Positions 24,010 through 35,467 of a stretch of DNA of 64,000 nucleotides are shown here, piece by piece (position 1 is the stretch's first letter; every line of letters starts with the position of its first letter). Source of the stretch: Strobilurus pachycystidiatus (Eukaryota; Basidiomycota; Agaricomycetes; Agaricales; Physalacriaceae); the NCBI GenBank assembly GCA_019915135.1, contig JAHLMK010000008.1, positions 992,001 through 1,056,000 on the forward strand, read 5' to 3'. The notes beneath the pieces were generated by a model. That model ran no database searches and was not told the DNA's origin. It was given only the letters and a program-made list of their open reading frames with translations. Made by a program: the position numbers and the translations under genes.

Positions 24010-27000
24010 ATGGCCGCATTCGCACAGCCCAACAAGGGCACCCTCGTCCCCGGCCAGATGATCACGGTGAACAAGTATACCGTCCAGGTCGACCGGTATC
24101 TCTCCCAAGGTTAACCGCAGCCCTCATCGCATTCTCTGGGCTTTACCTCAACGTCGTCTAGGTGGCTTCGCCCATGTCTATCTCGTCCGAACAGCGGCGC
24201 CCGTGTACAACACGACCCACCACGTCTTGAAACGCATGGCTGTCCCCGACGAAAAGATGTTGACAGAGGTCAAGCAGGAGGTCGATGTCATGGTGCGCTC
24301 GCCGTCCTTCCCCGCTTCGCTTCCGTCTGACATCCATCAGCGATTACTCAAAGGCCATCCCAATATCGTCCATCTCATCGATGCGGCGTCGCACAGGCTC
24401 CCCGACGGAAGCTACGAGGTCTTTATTCTCATGGAATTCTGCCCTGGTCAGTGTTTCACCGCTGAGACCGCTACTGCCTCAGCCTAACGACCCTGTCTAG
24501 GCGGTGGAATAATCGACATGATGAACCGCCGCCTACGCGAGCGCTTGACCGAGGCAGAAATTCTGACCATCTTTGTCGATGTCTGTGAAGGTGTCGCACA
24601 CATGCACAACGCCCGTCCACCACTTCTCCATCGCGACCTCAAAGTCGAGAACATCCTCCAATCGTCCCCCACGTCATACAAGCTTTGCGACTTCGGTTCT
24701 GCTGCGAGGCCGTCAAGAGTACCTGCCAACTTGGACGAGATCCGCATGCTAGAAATGGATATCGGTCGCCACACGACGCTGCAATACAGGGCTCCCGAAA
24801 TGGTTGACCTCTATCTACGGCGACCAGTGGACGAAAAGAGTGACGTTTGGGCGCTTGGCGTCCTGCTGTACAAGCTTTGTTACTACACGACACCTTTCGA
24901 GGAACACGGTCCTTTAGCCATCCTCAATGCACTGTACAAGATTCCGCCATATCCTGTGTACTCGTCTCACATGAACGGTCTAATCGGTTTGTTTTCTCTC
25001 TTCACGCACAGTATCTTTGCTAAGGCTCGACCCTACAGCATCCATGTTGCAAGAGCACGGCGCGCATAGGCCAACTGTTTTCGAACTACTCGATACAGTA
25101 CATCGAATGCGAGGAACAAAGTCGGCCTTCCATTACCAGACCCCCCCACCAATTGGTGCACTCAGACCTCAAACAACCTCCTTCCGCCCGGCCGCATTCT
25201 CGAATCCATTAGACAGTACCATATCCTATCGCGCCGCCCCTCAGGCCGCGATGAACGCCAAAATGTCGGTATCACCAGCAAAGAACGCCGGTGTACAGGC
25301 ACGCGACAAAGTGCTCGAAGCGATAGCGCCCATGCGGAGGGGACGTCCCACGCGACCGTCACAAGACTCTGATTCTACTGCTTCGACGACGCCGAGCACT
25401 TCGAAGGACCAGTGGTCGAACAACGACTTTGCTGCTGATGAGGAGACTGCGTGGAAGTCGGCGGTGAAAACGGCTTCGTCATCCAGAACCGGTACTACCA
25501 AGGACGATGCGTGGGGCGTTTCGCCGTCCTTGACGAAAACTGCTGCACCGTCCAATGGCTTCGGTGATGATTTCTCCAAATCCCAATGGGACGGAAAGAT
25601 ACGCAGTCCTGCCAATGGCGTCTCTCCACCTTCCGCTAAATCGCCTTCCGCTAAACCAACGCCGGCTCCCAAGCCATCGTCCCTCGGGGCCAGCACGAAT
25701 CTTGGACACTCGAGCACCAAGGCAAATTCCAAGAAAGATCGCGACGCTTTTGAAGGGCTCGGATTGGCTGTTTCCGACAACAAACCAGCGCCAACGCTCG
25801 GGGAGGCCAGAAAGCTGAGGACAGGTCTAGCAACCATGAGCACCCCCTTCTATAACAGCTCTGTTGGTGCATACACCAGTTCGAGCAGCAACAGGCCATA
25901 TCCACAGCCCATGCGACCGTCGCCCTCGCCACAACCTCTTCTACAACTTCCCCAGCCCCCCGTACAGAAACAGACCAGCTCAGGATCGTCCTGGCAAGCT
26001 CTTCATCCCCCCTCACGACCAGGATCGTCTCAACATGCGGAGACTGGCACGCCGGAAGAAAGATTTCCTTCGCTCGAAGAACTGGATGCACAGTTTGGTG
26101 CTGGTGCGAAACAGAGGGCTGAGCAGAACAAGCTATCAAGCTCTCCGGGACGCAGTGATCCTCACTCTCGGATGAACGGGCATCAGTCAACTGGGCTCTC
26201 CAGAAGGGTTTCCACTAGAATGGCACCCCCACCTTCACAGCAGGATGGAGTGCGCTCGGAGCATGTCACTGGTTATGCGATGCGGGAAGCTCGTAAAGAG
26301 TCTCAAGGGGATTACAAGACGTACGAACCTAAGAAGTATGCACCGAGAACGAGTGGTACACCATCGTCGTCTTTGGATGTTGCGGAGCCTGCTTTGCAAC
26401 GACCTTCGGCGGTAAGAAAGCACCGCAGCTCCAGCGATATGAAGGCAAACATACAGACGCCCTCTGCATCCTCATCCCGCCCGCCAATTACTCCCTCATC
26501 TGCCGCCTCCTCGAGTACCAAGACGCCTCGTTTACCACCGAGACCATCAGTTTCTGCTCCTTCACGGAAGGATTGGCTCACTGGCGACGATGACGATATC
26601 GAGCAGCTCTCATCTCATTACACTACCCCTCCTCCATCTACCCAACCTGTCATGCGTCAATCTCCCACCAAGCGTGCCTCCGTCATACAAAAGAGCACCA
26701 TCTCCATCCCCGAGGCCTCCGTTGCCCAGCACGACTACACTTCTCTACCGCCACCTTCCCCTATAGCCACTACCGCGAGCGAGGGAACGGCTATGATCAC
26801 TCGTGCAAACCGCGTCTTCCCGGCACTTGAGATATCTACAGATCGCGAAGCGCCGCCTTCCCGCGGCAAGAGTCCTGGTCTGACCGACAACTGGAGTCCT
26901 GTTGCCGCGAAAATGTCAGAGACTGCCGCCAAAGATCCGGAGTCTCCATCAAGTGCTGAAGAAGGCCCAGAGGATGTCAGTCGGTATGTGCCCTCTGCAC

Positions 27001-27998
27001 GTCCCAATCCGAATGCCGGACAGCGGAAGACCAGGAAGGGACGACAGAGTTCTGTGCATGATCTGGTTGACTTGTATGGAGGTGGCACAGGCGCAACCAA
27101 GGAGAAGGAGAAGGAGTCTACGAGGTCCACTATCACTCCGCTATCAGTCAAGTCGCACTCCGCCTCTGCCCCGACTACGAAGGCGCAACGCAGGACTACT
27201 CTCACGCCGTCTACCACGGTTGCTCAAGATAAAGTGGCGGCTTCCTTGACATCATCTAATACCGGGCGCCCTCAACCCATCAAGTCGAGGACTGCTTCTG
27301 TTTGGCATGAAAAGCAGCCGTCGGCCGCAGCAGCGTCGGCGGCGACCTCTCCCATAACCCCCCGACAACATCGCCCTCAATCGATGTTTGTCTTCCCAAG
27401 TTCGGACCCCCCTACGACTACTTCCACAGCGTTATCAGGCTTATCCGCACCCGAAGAGCCCAGACCACAACCAGTCAGGCGAACATCAATCAACGATATG
27501 GTGGCGAAGTTTGAGGCTATCGATGCGAGCGCGAGGGTGTTCGGCTCCAAGGCCTCTGGTTCGAAGCCACAACCTATGGAGATTGCAAAGGTTCCTTCCG
27601 CCGCGACGGGAGCCGTACGCAGCGAGGCTGTCCCCAAGTCAAGTCTTCCCGTTCCAGAAGAGACTGTTTCCAGTCGACCTGTCGATCGAACGTCACCTAA
27701 ACCCATCTCACCACTGGGACACAAGGAGGAGAATGTTCCTCCCAGTCGTGTGCGGGCCGCCTCACTCAAGCCAGCCGCAACTGCGAATCATGCGCGGAGA
27801 CCGACGGTGGATGAGTCTAGGAACGGAGAAGTGCGCGCGCCTTCGCCAGAGAAGCCATACCAAGGCGTTGGGAAGCTCATCGACCAGTGGCAGCGCAAAG
27901 CTACGGACTCTGACGTTATACGAGCGCCCACTCCCAAAAGAGGTGGTTTGGCGGTCAAGCGGGCTGGATTGATGAGTGGCGGCTCTGGACGAGGATAA
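24010..27998 (+). CDS. NAK-family (Ark1/Prk1/AAK1-like) serine/threonine kinase
   Basis: Four introns, about 1,260 residues. The kinase domain fills the first 320: GGFAHVYLV loop, the catalytic Lys in HHVLKRM, catalytic HRDLKVENIL, DFGSA, and APEMVDLYLRRPVDEKSDVW. The NAK signature YKLCYYTTPFEEHGPLAILN follows, then SMLQEHGAHRPTVFELL. These kinases phosphorylate endocytic adaptors and actin-patch proteins to turn over clathrin coats. The remaining ~940 residues are disordered, rich in Ser/Pro/Lys, with several poly-Pro and basic clusters and a C-terminal Gly/Arg end. The second kinase exon is short because introns flank the glycine loop. Good ACCATGG start. Confidence 0.9.
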
Positions 27999-28366
27999 TA
28001 ATATGTAACTAAATTAAAGTGGACTCTTTGACGATTAATACGGATATATATATGCGTGGAGCATTTCATGAATATGTAGCACTTGTAAGTTATTTCGAGC
28101 CCTTTTCGAGCCCAGGCTCGAATATCCAATGAATATCTGTCTTGTTGCCCCTGCATTGTCATAGATATAGTTGCCGTCGCGGAGTCCGGTACTTCGGTAC
28201 CTCCACTGCGCTTTACAGCTTTCAAGCCGCCTGGCTTCCAGAGCCATTCCTTTCCATGAGCCCAGTATTGGTTTCGAATAACGACTCTTGATTCTGCTTT
28301 TACTCCTATCTCAATCCTTTCAGTTACATACCCAGCCGTCACCATACTTGCACCACGACCACCACC
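27999..28366. other. Intergenic: kinase 3' end and Ctr promoter
   Basis: About 370 bp with no gene. AATTAAAG at 28012 just after the kinase stop may act in polyadenylation. No TATA box is evident before the Ctr-like ATG at 28367. Confidence 0.4.
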
Positions 28367-29333
28367 ATGGACTCATCGTGGAAGGACTACTTGCACTGGT
28401 CATTTCCAAGCGCACACGTCCTCTTCCCAGCTATTCAACTTGATTCATTCTCGAGCTTCCTGGCAGCCTCTCTTCTAACAGTGGGAATATGCTCGACCGA
28501 GAGGTACGGTCGGCCGTTCATCCTAAGACCCTGACAGAACATGTCCACAGGCTGGTCACTTTTGCGTCGGATAGTAAATGGTGTCCGCGCTTTGTTGGGC
28601 ACGGCCGGGCAAGATATGCGCTGTGGCGAGCAAGCTTATATTGGGTTAAAACATTACTCCACCTGTGTGTCCATCCACATCTTTAGCGCGAACGCACACT
28701 GATACATTCTCTGTAGTCTCTACATGCTAATAGCAATGTCCTTCCATGTTCCGTGAGTCTCTACCTCAATTGGCGTAGTATATGTCACTGATTCGTTGGC
28801 TTGAAGGTTGATACTCGTCGCCGTGAGTACTCCCCTCGACCCACAGCGCCCGTCCTAACCCGGCCAAAGGTGACAACATTGGCAACAGCGCAGTTCATCA
28901 AGGAGTATCAACATCCACCTAATTACCAAAGTCTTGCAACAGAGTACGCCGTCATTTCGCCTTTCGCAAAGCTACGTCTCACCCGATACCCAGATCTTAC
29001 ACCCTCGATGAGCCATTGCTATCAGAGGCCTCCAGTGAAGCGACACAGGTTTTCACGAGGACAAGATCGAGATCCAAGCCTGAGAATATCTTCATCCACC
29101 CCAACCAATCGAACCTGGCGCGCGCCGACGCCGCAGCATACCAGCTTGGCCTCGGCGGTAGTACCGAGCGCGTGCATGGGCACATGTACACCAAGGAGGA
29201 TGCCGCTTGGGAAGTTGGCAAAGGAAAAGAGGGCGCTCGAGCATTGATGGGCAACACTCGACGGGAGCCGCGGCAAGAGCCTCGTCGACAATCCTCATAT
29301 CAAGTGGGCTCCGATACGGATTCGGACGTTTAA
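28367..29333 (+). CDS. Ctr-type copper transporter-like membrane protein
   Basis: Five introns. It begins MDSSWKDYLHWSF, with a first membrane segment (VLFPAIQLDSFSSFLAASLL). The second segment contains the hallmark MxxxM of Ctr proteins (YMLIAMSFHV), and a third follows at once (PLILVAVTTLATAQFI). The cytosolic tail carries a DEPLL motif and a basic C-terminus ending DTDSDV. Ctr trimers pass Cu(I) through the MxxxM-lined pore. Here the extracellular Met-rich domain is missing, as in vacuolar Ctr2-type members, and the tail is unusually long. The join ATE-SYTLDEPLL uses intron 28951-29000 (approx). MxxxM alone is short evidence, so a divergent family is possible. Confidence 0.62.
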
Positions 29334-29582
29334 TATCGCCTCTATCATTTCTTGGTTATCCAAAAGACAGCCTGACATCCTCTTCCCTTCTTTCCCCACA
29401 CCTCTCTTTTCTATCCCTCTATTGCTCTGAATTGTATACACAAGATGACTAATGCAACTGTATATTAAAAGCTTGGAAGAGGTCCTGTTGAATGGGAAAC
29501 TTTTTGTTGATAAAAGTTGTGGAATGCGCGTCTCCCAATTTCCGTGTATTCTAAGGCATATGTAGGCTGTTACTGATAGTCA

Positions 29583-31828
29583 TCACAGAGCCTTCTTTCG
29601 CTGTAACGCCTCTTGAAATTCAGCCGCCTTTTGCGCTCTCCATTCGCAATTACTCGCGTACTCGCAAGAGCTGTAAAGGATTACCATCAGTCAAGCTAAA
29701 TATGAAGTCTGATCATGCACTTACTTGCACCGACTGGTATGACTTATTGATACGCCTTCGGCAGGTCGCTTACCGTGCCACCAATCCAATATGTTGCGCA
29801 GATGGTTGTCAAGAACAGTACCATTGAAATTGAACTCTGTGGTCCCGATGATTTCCTCGGAATGTCGATCAGACACTGGAAGCTGGGGGTCGGGAACCGC
29901 GGCGGGGAATGCACTAGATGGCTCGGCTTGTGGATTTTCTGGGAACGCAAGCAAGTCGGCGCCTAGAGGGCGTGTCAGACCAATGAAGTTTTCGAGTAAA
30001 ATCGGCGTCGTACTGCCATTGTAGGTCTTGTCCGTCAGCATCTTGTTCCAGTGCTCAAGTAAGGACAGCTGCTGTGCGACGATGAGATCTTCCTCTTTCT
30101 TCGGACTTGCCGCGACGCGCTTCCTGCGGCGTTCTGGTATGAAGGGCGAGTCGCCGAGGTCAACAGCAGGTTCGATATTTGTGGTAGACCGACGTTTCAA
30201 TGTTTTTCGTGGTCTATATATGATTTGTAGTGACCGATCCAGAGAATCGATGTCCAGTGAGGGAATTTCCGACGTCCACATACTCGTCAAATCATTGAGG
30301 CAAGTGACCTCGCTTCCCAGACACGCGAAAGCATCTGCAATGAACCTCTCGGAGAAAGGCTTGGCGGGATCGACGTTCGCGATCGTCCATAAATTGGTGA
30401 AATCGAAGGGATCTTGGTAGTCCAACAGTTGTGAGAAAAGGCGATGATAGACCATTAGTTGGAGACGTGACCCAAGTGCGTCGTCTTCTGAGGGAAGATG
30501 ACGGGCCAAACGAGTCTTGGTGTCAATGAGGCGCAATGTGTATCGTGGGGATGGACGTGGGGTAGACAGTCCTGCGATATCATTGTGCGGACTAGATTCT
30601 TGCACCCCAAAGTCTGTAAGGAGTGTCTGATTGCGGCCCACGACAGTCTTCCCTTTTCGCCCGCCCTTGGAAGACATTGGAGTACCTCCTTTTCGCTTGA
30701 AGGAGGGAGATGATTTCCCAAGGGGTTCCGTATCATCTGGCACCCTGTCTCGCACAACTTCATCCTGAGTGAAATTGAGCAAAGCGAATTCGATACGAAG
30801 TTGAATGATGTTACAATGACTCCGATGACAACGTGGTCTTGAAGGATCCCAAGAACAGGCATCTCACGCTATTCAGAAATGAGAACCAGGCGAAGACTAC
30901 AAACTCGGACCTCACTTACAGTTCGATCTTCAGCGACTAGTGATGCAATACCGGACAACATATCGACCAATCTGTCCTTTCAAGTTAGTCATGGTTCTGA
31001 TACCATTGACAGGGAGGGAGAAACCGGAGGCCCCAGCGATCTTCAGCAGTAGAGGTAGTCACGACAATTTTCTCGGGCTTGAGCTCCAATTCCAGTTTTG
31101 TGTGTACCGCCTGTTATCAAGGGATGAGCTGTCAATAATGCCCATCGCTACGAAGCAAGAGGTTTCTCGTACAGTTCCGCTTTCCAAAACGACATCTCTC
31201 TCAGCAGCGATCTCTTTTGCGGGTACTATCGTCTTTCCTCCACGAGATACAAAAGACGAGGGTCGTAAAGCGGCTTTCTTCGAACGCTTGCCATATAAGC
31301 CGTACTCAAATTGAAGTTCACACCTGAGAGCAATGAAAATTGGGCTAGTAATAAGCATGATACATACCAGACAGGACTGACGAGGTCAGTGACGCTCAGC
31401 CGGTTTTTCCATTTCCGAAATTGATAGAATGGGCTTGGCCGTTGAACTTTCTTGAGATCCTCCCACTCATCGTCGTACTCGACGTCAAGCTTTGGAGACG
31501 CTGCGGCGTCGAGTTTCTTGGAGGAAGAGGAAGCGATAGCAGCAGCATCGATGGCAGCATAATCCTCCTCTGTCAAGGAGCCAAAGCCGCCATCTGAGAA
31601 CTCTTCGGTGGCGATCGAGGATGTGCGGGTAGGCGGCTTGTTGTGCGACACGGAGGCATCCATCTCAACATAGTCCTCCTCAGTGAGACCGGCAAACTCT
31701 CCTTCTGAGTAGTCCGTATCGTTGCCAGACATAGGCATTCTCGTTGGAGTCTGAGTCTGAGTAGAGTAAGTACTGGTACGTAATGAAGAGGAGGTGAAGA
31801 TGGAGCAAATGAAGTGGTGGCGAAGCAT
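29583..31828 (-). CDS. EXO5: Exonuclease V (Exo5/Dem1), Fe-S single-strand DNA exonuclease
   Basis: Six introns, about 650 residues. The core includes SPFYQFRKWKNRLSVTDLVS, then VWCELQFEYGL with the first cluster Cys, and RWGLRLVDMLSGIASL. The nuclease part carries HVVIGVIDEV and, after a basic insert, LIDTKTR (the PD-(D/E)xK active-site strands). RLQLMVYHRLFSQLL and a C-terminal cluster region CNSCEYASNCEW supply the other Fe-S ligands. Exo5 is a bidirectional ssDNA exonuclease acting in mitochondrial (yeast) or nuclear (human) DNA maintenance. The first ATG (31828) gives a basic, Ser/Thr-rich, acid-free leader suited to mitochondrial import. A second in-frame MPMSG would give a leaderless form. 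The insert after residue ~300 (KRKGGTPMSSKGGRKGK) is nuclear-signal-like. Confidence 0.88.
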
Positions 31829-32465
31829 TCGCAGCGGGAACAGCGTCTACAAGCAGGTTTTTGATGCTCCGCGTTGAAATGAAGACGCGTCTGAGTGGTC
31901 GAGAGGAAAGATGTGGCTCAGGGACAGCCTGGAGGTGACGGTCACATGCTCCAGGTGCGGTTCCGACGATCATTCGGCCCAGGCCCCAGACGGAAGACTC
32001 GGTCGGCGAAGTACAGTAATGACTGGGCTACATTTCCTACCAATGACAAAGATTGGTGATATCGCTCACATTTGTTCCCAAAGCGCAATACATAGCTCAC
32101 GGCGGAACTTTCCAAGGCAATTTGACTGCCGCTGACAGAATGCAAAGCTTGTGAAAAGTAATACCAGGTCAACGGGAGGACCTTCCCAGTGGTAACAGAT
32201 ACCGAATATGTCCGACGTACACACTCGTACACGCAAACAAAACGCTTGGTCGGAGGCCCATCATTCAGCCACCATCTAGTCAATGAATGAGGCCACTCTG
32301 CTTTTTCGTAGAACCTAGCTTAGTATAAGGCTCCAATTTATCACACACCCGCCTATTTGCGTAACTCGAGGGTCCAAAAGCTTCCCGTTCGACTGTAGTC
32401 TCAAGTTCGAATTTGAGCGTCGAACTTTCAACTCAAGTGCCAAGATTAACTCCAGGGGCTGGGTC

Positions 32466-32499
32466 CTATCTGGTCTTATCAGATATGATCCTATCAGAT
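32466..32499 (-). promoter_or_regulatory. Iron-responsive GATA-factor site cluster
   Basis: TTATCAGAT at 32476-32484 is the exact reverse complement of ATCTGATAA, the ATCWGATAA site bound by fungal iron repressors of the Urbs1/SreA/Fep1 type. CTATCAGAT at 32491-32499 is a one-base variant, and CTATCTGG at 32467 is a partial GATA core. They lie about 230-255 bp upstream of a siderophore transporter ATG, where repression in iron-replete cells would be expected (inference). Confidence 0.55.
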
Positions 32500-32542
32500 T
32501 GATTAATGTCTCCAAATTCAAATTTGCTCCTCTTCAAACATG

Positions 32543-32564
32543 CCTTCCACCAGCCTTCCACCAG
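32543..32564. repeat. Perfect 11-bp tandem duplication
   Basis: GCCTTCCACCA occurs twice head to tail (32543-32553, 32554-32564), inside the transporter promoter. Confidence 0.85.
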
Positions 32565-32608
32565 TCTTTCAAATTTCACCATGCATATATCGTACAGCCC
32601 TAGATTTC

Positions 32609-32630
32609 GCCGTCCTGGCGCCGTCCTGGC
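32609..32630. repeat. Perfect 11-bp tandem duplication
   Basis: GCCGTCCTGGC occurs twice head to tail (32609-32619, 32620-32630), about 45 bp upstream of the TATA box. It is unrelated in sequence to the other 11-bp duplication nearby. Confidence 0.85.
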
Positions 32631-32654
32631 CTGGTCCTGAAAGCTCGGCGATAC

Positions 32655-32660
32655 TATAAA
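32655..32660 (+). promoter_or_regulatory. TATA box of the siderophore transporter
   Basis: TATAAA in the context ACTATAAATGC, 62-67 bp before the ATG at 32722, at the usual spacing once a short leader is allowed. Confidence 0.5.
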
Positions 32661-32721
32661 TGCAACGGGTCTTGGAGTCCCGAGAGACTGTCCTCCCACC
32701 CTTCTCTGCGTCGACAACAAC

Positions 32722-35467
32722 ATGAGCAACTACGACAAGAAGAGCAACGAGAGCGATCCAAGCGACCTCATCCTCGGCAGCAATAGTCCTGGAGTGCAGC
32801 GTATTGAGGCTATTACCGAAGCCTTTACGAAGTGGTCAAAGGTCTCGCTCTTCGTCTCTATATTTCTGGTTGCGTACGCGTATGGTTTGGACGGGACGAT
32901 TCGGTATACCTACCAAGTACTGCTTTCCTTCTGGGCATTGCTGCAATGACTCAGATTTATCCTAGACCTACGCCACCAATTCGTATGCCACGCACTCGCT
33001 GCTAGCGACCATCAACGTTCTTCGGTCAGTCATAGCTGCCGCGGCTCAGGTGACCAACTTTCCTACACCTGTGCGCGCGGACTCATCTCCGACAGCCAAC
33101 GATAGCCAAACTGATGGACGTCTTCGGTCGTTTCGAAGTACTGGTCGTTTCAGTGGTTTTCTACGTCGTTGGTTCGTTTGGCCTGTGTCCATGTAGATCG
33201 GTCCACTCACTTATTCAACTTAGGAACTATTGTGGAGGCCACATCCCATGAAGTACATGGGTTTTCCGGTGGCGCTGTCGTTTATCAGGTAAGGCTGGGT
33301 CCGTCTGTCTTGAGCACCATACTAATGGCGAGACAGATTGGATTCACCTCAATCATGCTACTGGCAGAGGTTCTTGTCGGTGATACGACGTCGTTGAGAA
33401 ATCGTGTATTTTTCTCCTTCGTTCCTGCACTCCCCTTCGTGGTACGTGCATGACCGCCGCTTAAGAATCTTCTGACATTTTGCTAGATCAATACTTGGGT
33501 TAGCGGCAATATCACTGAGGCAGTCCTTGGCGTCACGACCTGGCAATGGGGTATCGGCATGTGGGGCATCATCTATCTTGGTTCGTTGAGTCTTTTTGTG
33601 CTTGTCTAGGCTCTTATCATTTCGATGGCCAGTATGCGCATTGCCATTGATGGCCACGCTATATCTGGCATCTCGTCGTGCTGAGAAATCTGGGCGTCTG
33701 GCAGCTTACCGCACCCCGTTCCAGCAATTGGGTTTCCAAAAGCTAGCTGTCGCTTTGTTCTGGCAGTTAGACGTCGTCGGTATCATCCTGCTCATTGCGA
33801 GTACGTTCATGGCCATCTGACTCCCGCACTATCCGCGTTCAACTCTTATTTCCTAGCATTCGCTCTCATTCTTGTACCTTTTACCTTAGCGGGTTCGGGG
33901 AAGGATCAGTGGCGAAGTGGCAGTATCATTGCTATGCTCGGTATCTCCGTTTTCTCCTTCGATCAAGCTGACCAGGGCTCATTCTATCAACAGTTGTTGG
34001 CGTGTTTTGTATTCCCGTTTTTGCTGCTTGGGAGATGAAAGCGAAGCATCCTTTAGTGCCGTTCCATGTAGGAATCCATTCTCACTAGGGTTTCTACGTC
34101 TGACCATAGTCCTCTAGCTTTTGAAGGATCGTGGAGTATGGGCCGCTCTCGGCATTGCGATGCTGTTGAACACGAGTAAGTCCACATCTATGCGTTGAGG
34201 CGTAGCTCAGAATTGACATGAGCGCAGCGTGGTATATGCAGGTTCGTACTTCTTGTCGCCGATTGTATTGATACTGTTTAACGTTCCACAGGGAGAGTAA
34301 GTGGCGCTCATGTTCCTACTCTGACACATTGTTGAACTCGTGGTCTTGCAGATATCTGTTTACAGTTCTCAGTGAGTCTCGCACGGGCTGTCGGTTTCAT
34401 TGATGTCGAAAAGCGTGCAGTGGTCGCCTTCGATGAAACAGTAGCGTCTGCAACAAGAATCAGTAGTCTCTACTCCTTCGCCAGTGTCATCACCGGTACC
34501 ATCCTCGGTCTTGTGGTGAGATACGTTCGGTATCTCAAGCCGTTGTATGTTTTACAGTCCGATATCGATTCAATGTGCTCAACGCGGACTTAGCATCGTC
34601 TTCGGAGTCTGCCTATTCTTCGTCGCATTTGGCCTGCTCATACGCTTCCGAGGTGGTGACGGGTCTAGTAGCCACTCGGCTATTATTGGGTCACAAATTG
34701 TTCTTGGCATCGCTGGAGGGTAAGCTCCGCACTTGACTCATTGTGGCGTTCATCGACACCGCCCTCCAGCATGTTCGCCTATCCCACGCAAGCGAGTATT
34801 CAGGCAAATACAAATCACGAACGTGAGTCGCAATGTTAAGGAACGCCTTCTGTTTGTTGATAGTCATTCAGACATGGCTGCGGTCACTGCGCTATACCTA
34901 GCTTCGTATGTCTGGCCAGATATTGGTCTATTCGATCTCAATCTCATCTGCCTTATTAGATATTCCATAGGCAGCGCTTTTGGTGGAACACTGTCCGGAG
35001 GTAAGTCTTCGTGATCTTTACCTGACATGCCGACTCACTGTGCCCTAGCCATTTGGACGAATGTAAGCTCTCGTGTTTTGCAGTGCGATGGATGTGAATG
35101 TCTTTGGTACAGGTTCTTCCCAACCAACTCGCCACCCGTCTAGGAAATGCTACTCTAGCGGCCGAAATATATGGTAGCCCGCTGACCTACGCGCTCAGCT
35201 ATCCGTTTGGTACAGCTGAGAGAACCGCAGTCGTAGAAGCGTACAAACACACGCAGAGGTTGCTGTGCATTACTGGCATTTCGTACGTCTTTCTCCTCTC
35301 TGCTAGGGTTTGATCCTAATTTTCACAATCATGAAAGGCTGTGTATTCCTATGCTGGCTTTTGCCCTGTTGCTGCGGAACCCCCGGTTAACCGATGAACA
35401 GTCGAATCTGAAAGCGGAGGAGAATGCTACTATTCACGTTCTTCCTGTACAGGAAAAAGCAGCCTAG
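32722..35467 (+). CDS. Siderophore-iron transporter, MFS (SIT/ARN family)
   Basis: Twenty introns interrupt a protein of roughly 590 residues with 14 predicted membrane segments. Family marks are [103 protein letters not shown] and [12 protein letters not shown]. The SIT/ARN group imports ferric siderophores by proton symport at the plasma membrane. Several exons are tiny: 14 nt (34228-34241), 5 nt (34292-34296), 20 nt (34352-34371) and 14 nt (35049-35062). The first three together spell the conserved TWYMQGEYLFTVL. The order and phases leave no stop, so the gene looks intact. The GATA site upstream fits iron control. Confidence 0.9.

Larger units (their letters stand above)
31829..32721. other. 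Divergent intergenic region EXO5 / siderophore transporter
   Basis: 0.9 kb. It holds the GATA cluster at 32466-32499, two perfect 11-bp tandem duplications (32543-32564 and 32609-32630), and a TATAAA at 32655 some 65 bp before the transporter ATG. No gene is supported. Confidence 0.5.

Noticed and set aside
25241..25843. 200-codon minus-strand frame inside the kinase gene
   Set aside because: Mirror of the Ser/Pro-rich kinase tail; the plus strand carries a proven kinase frame.
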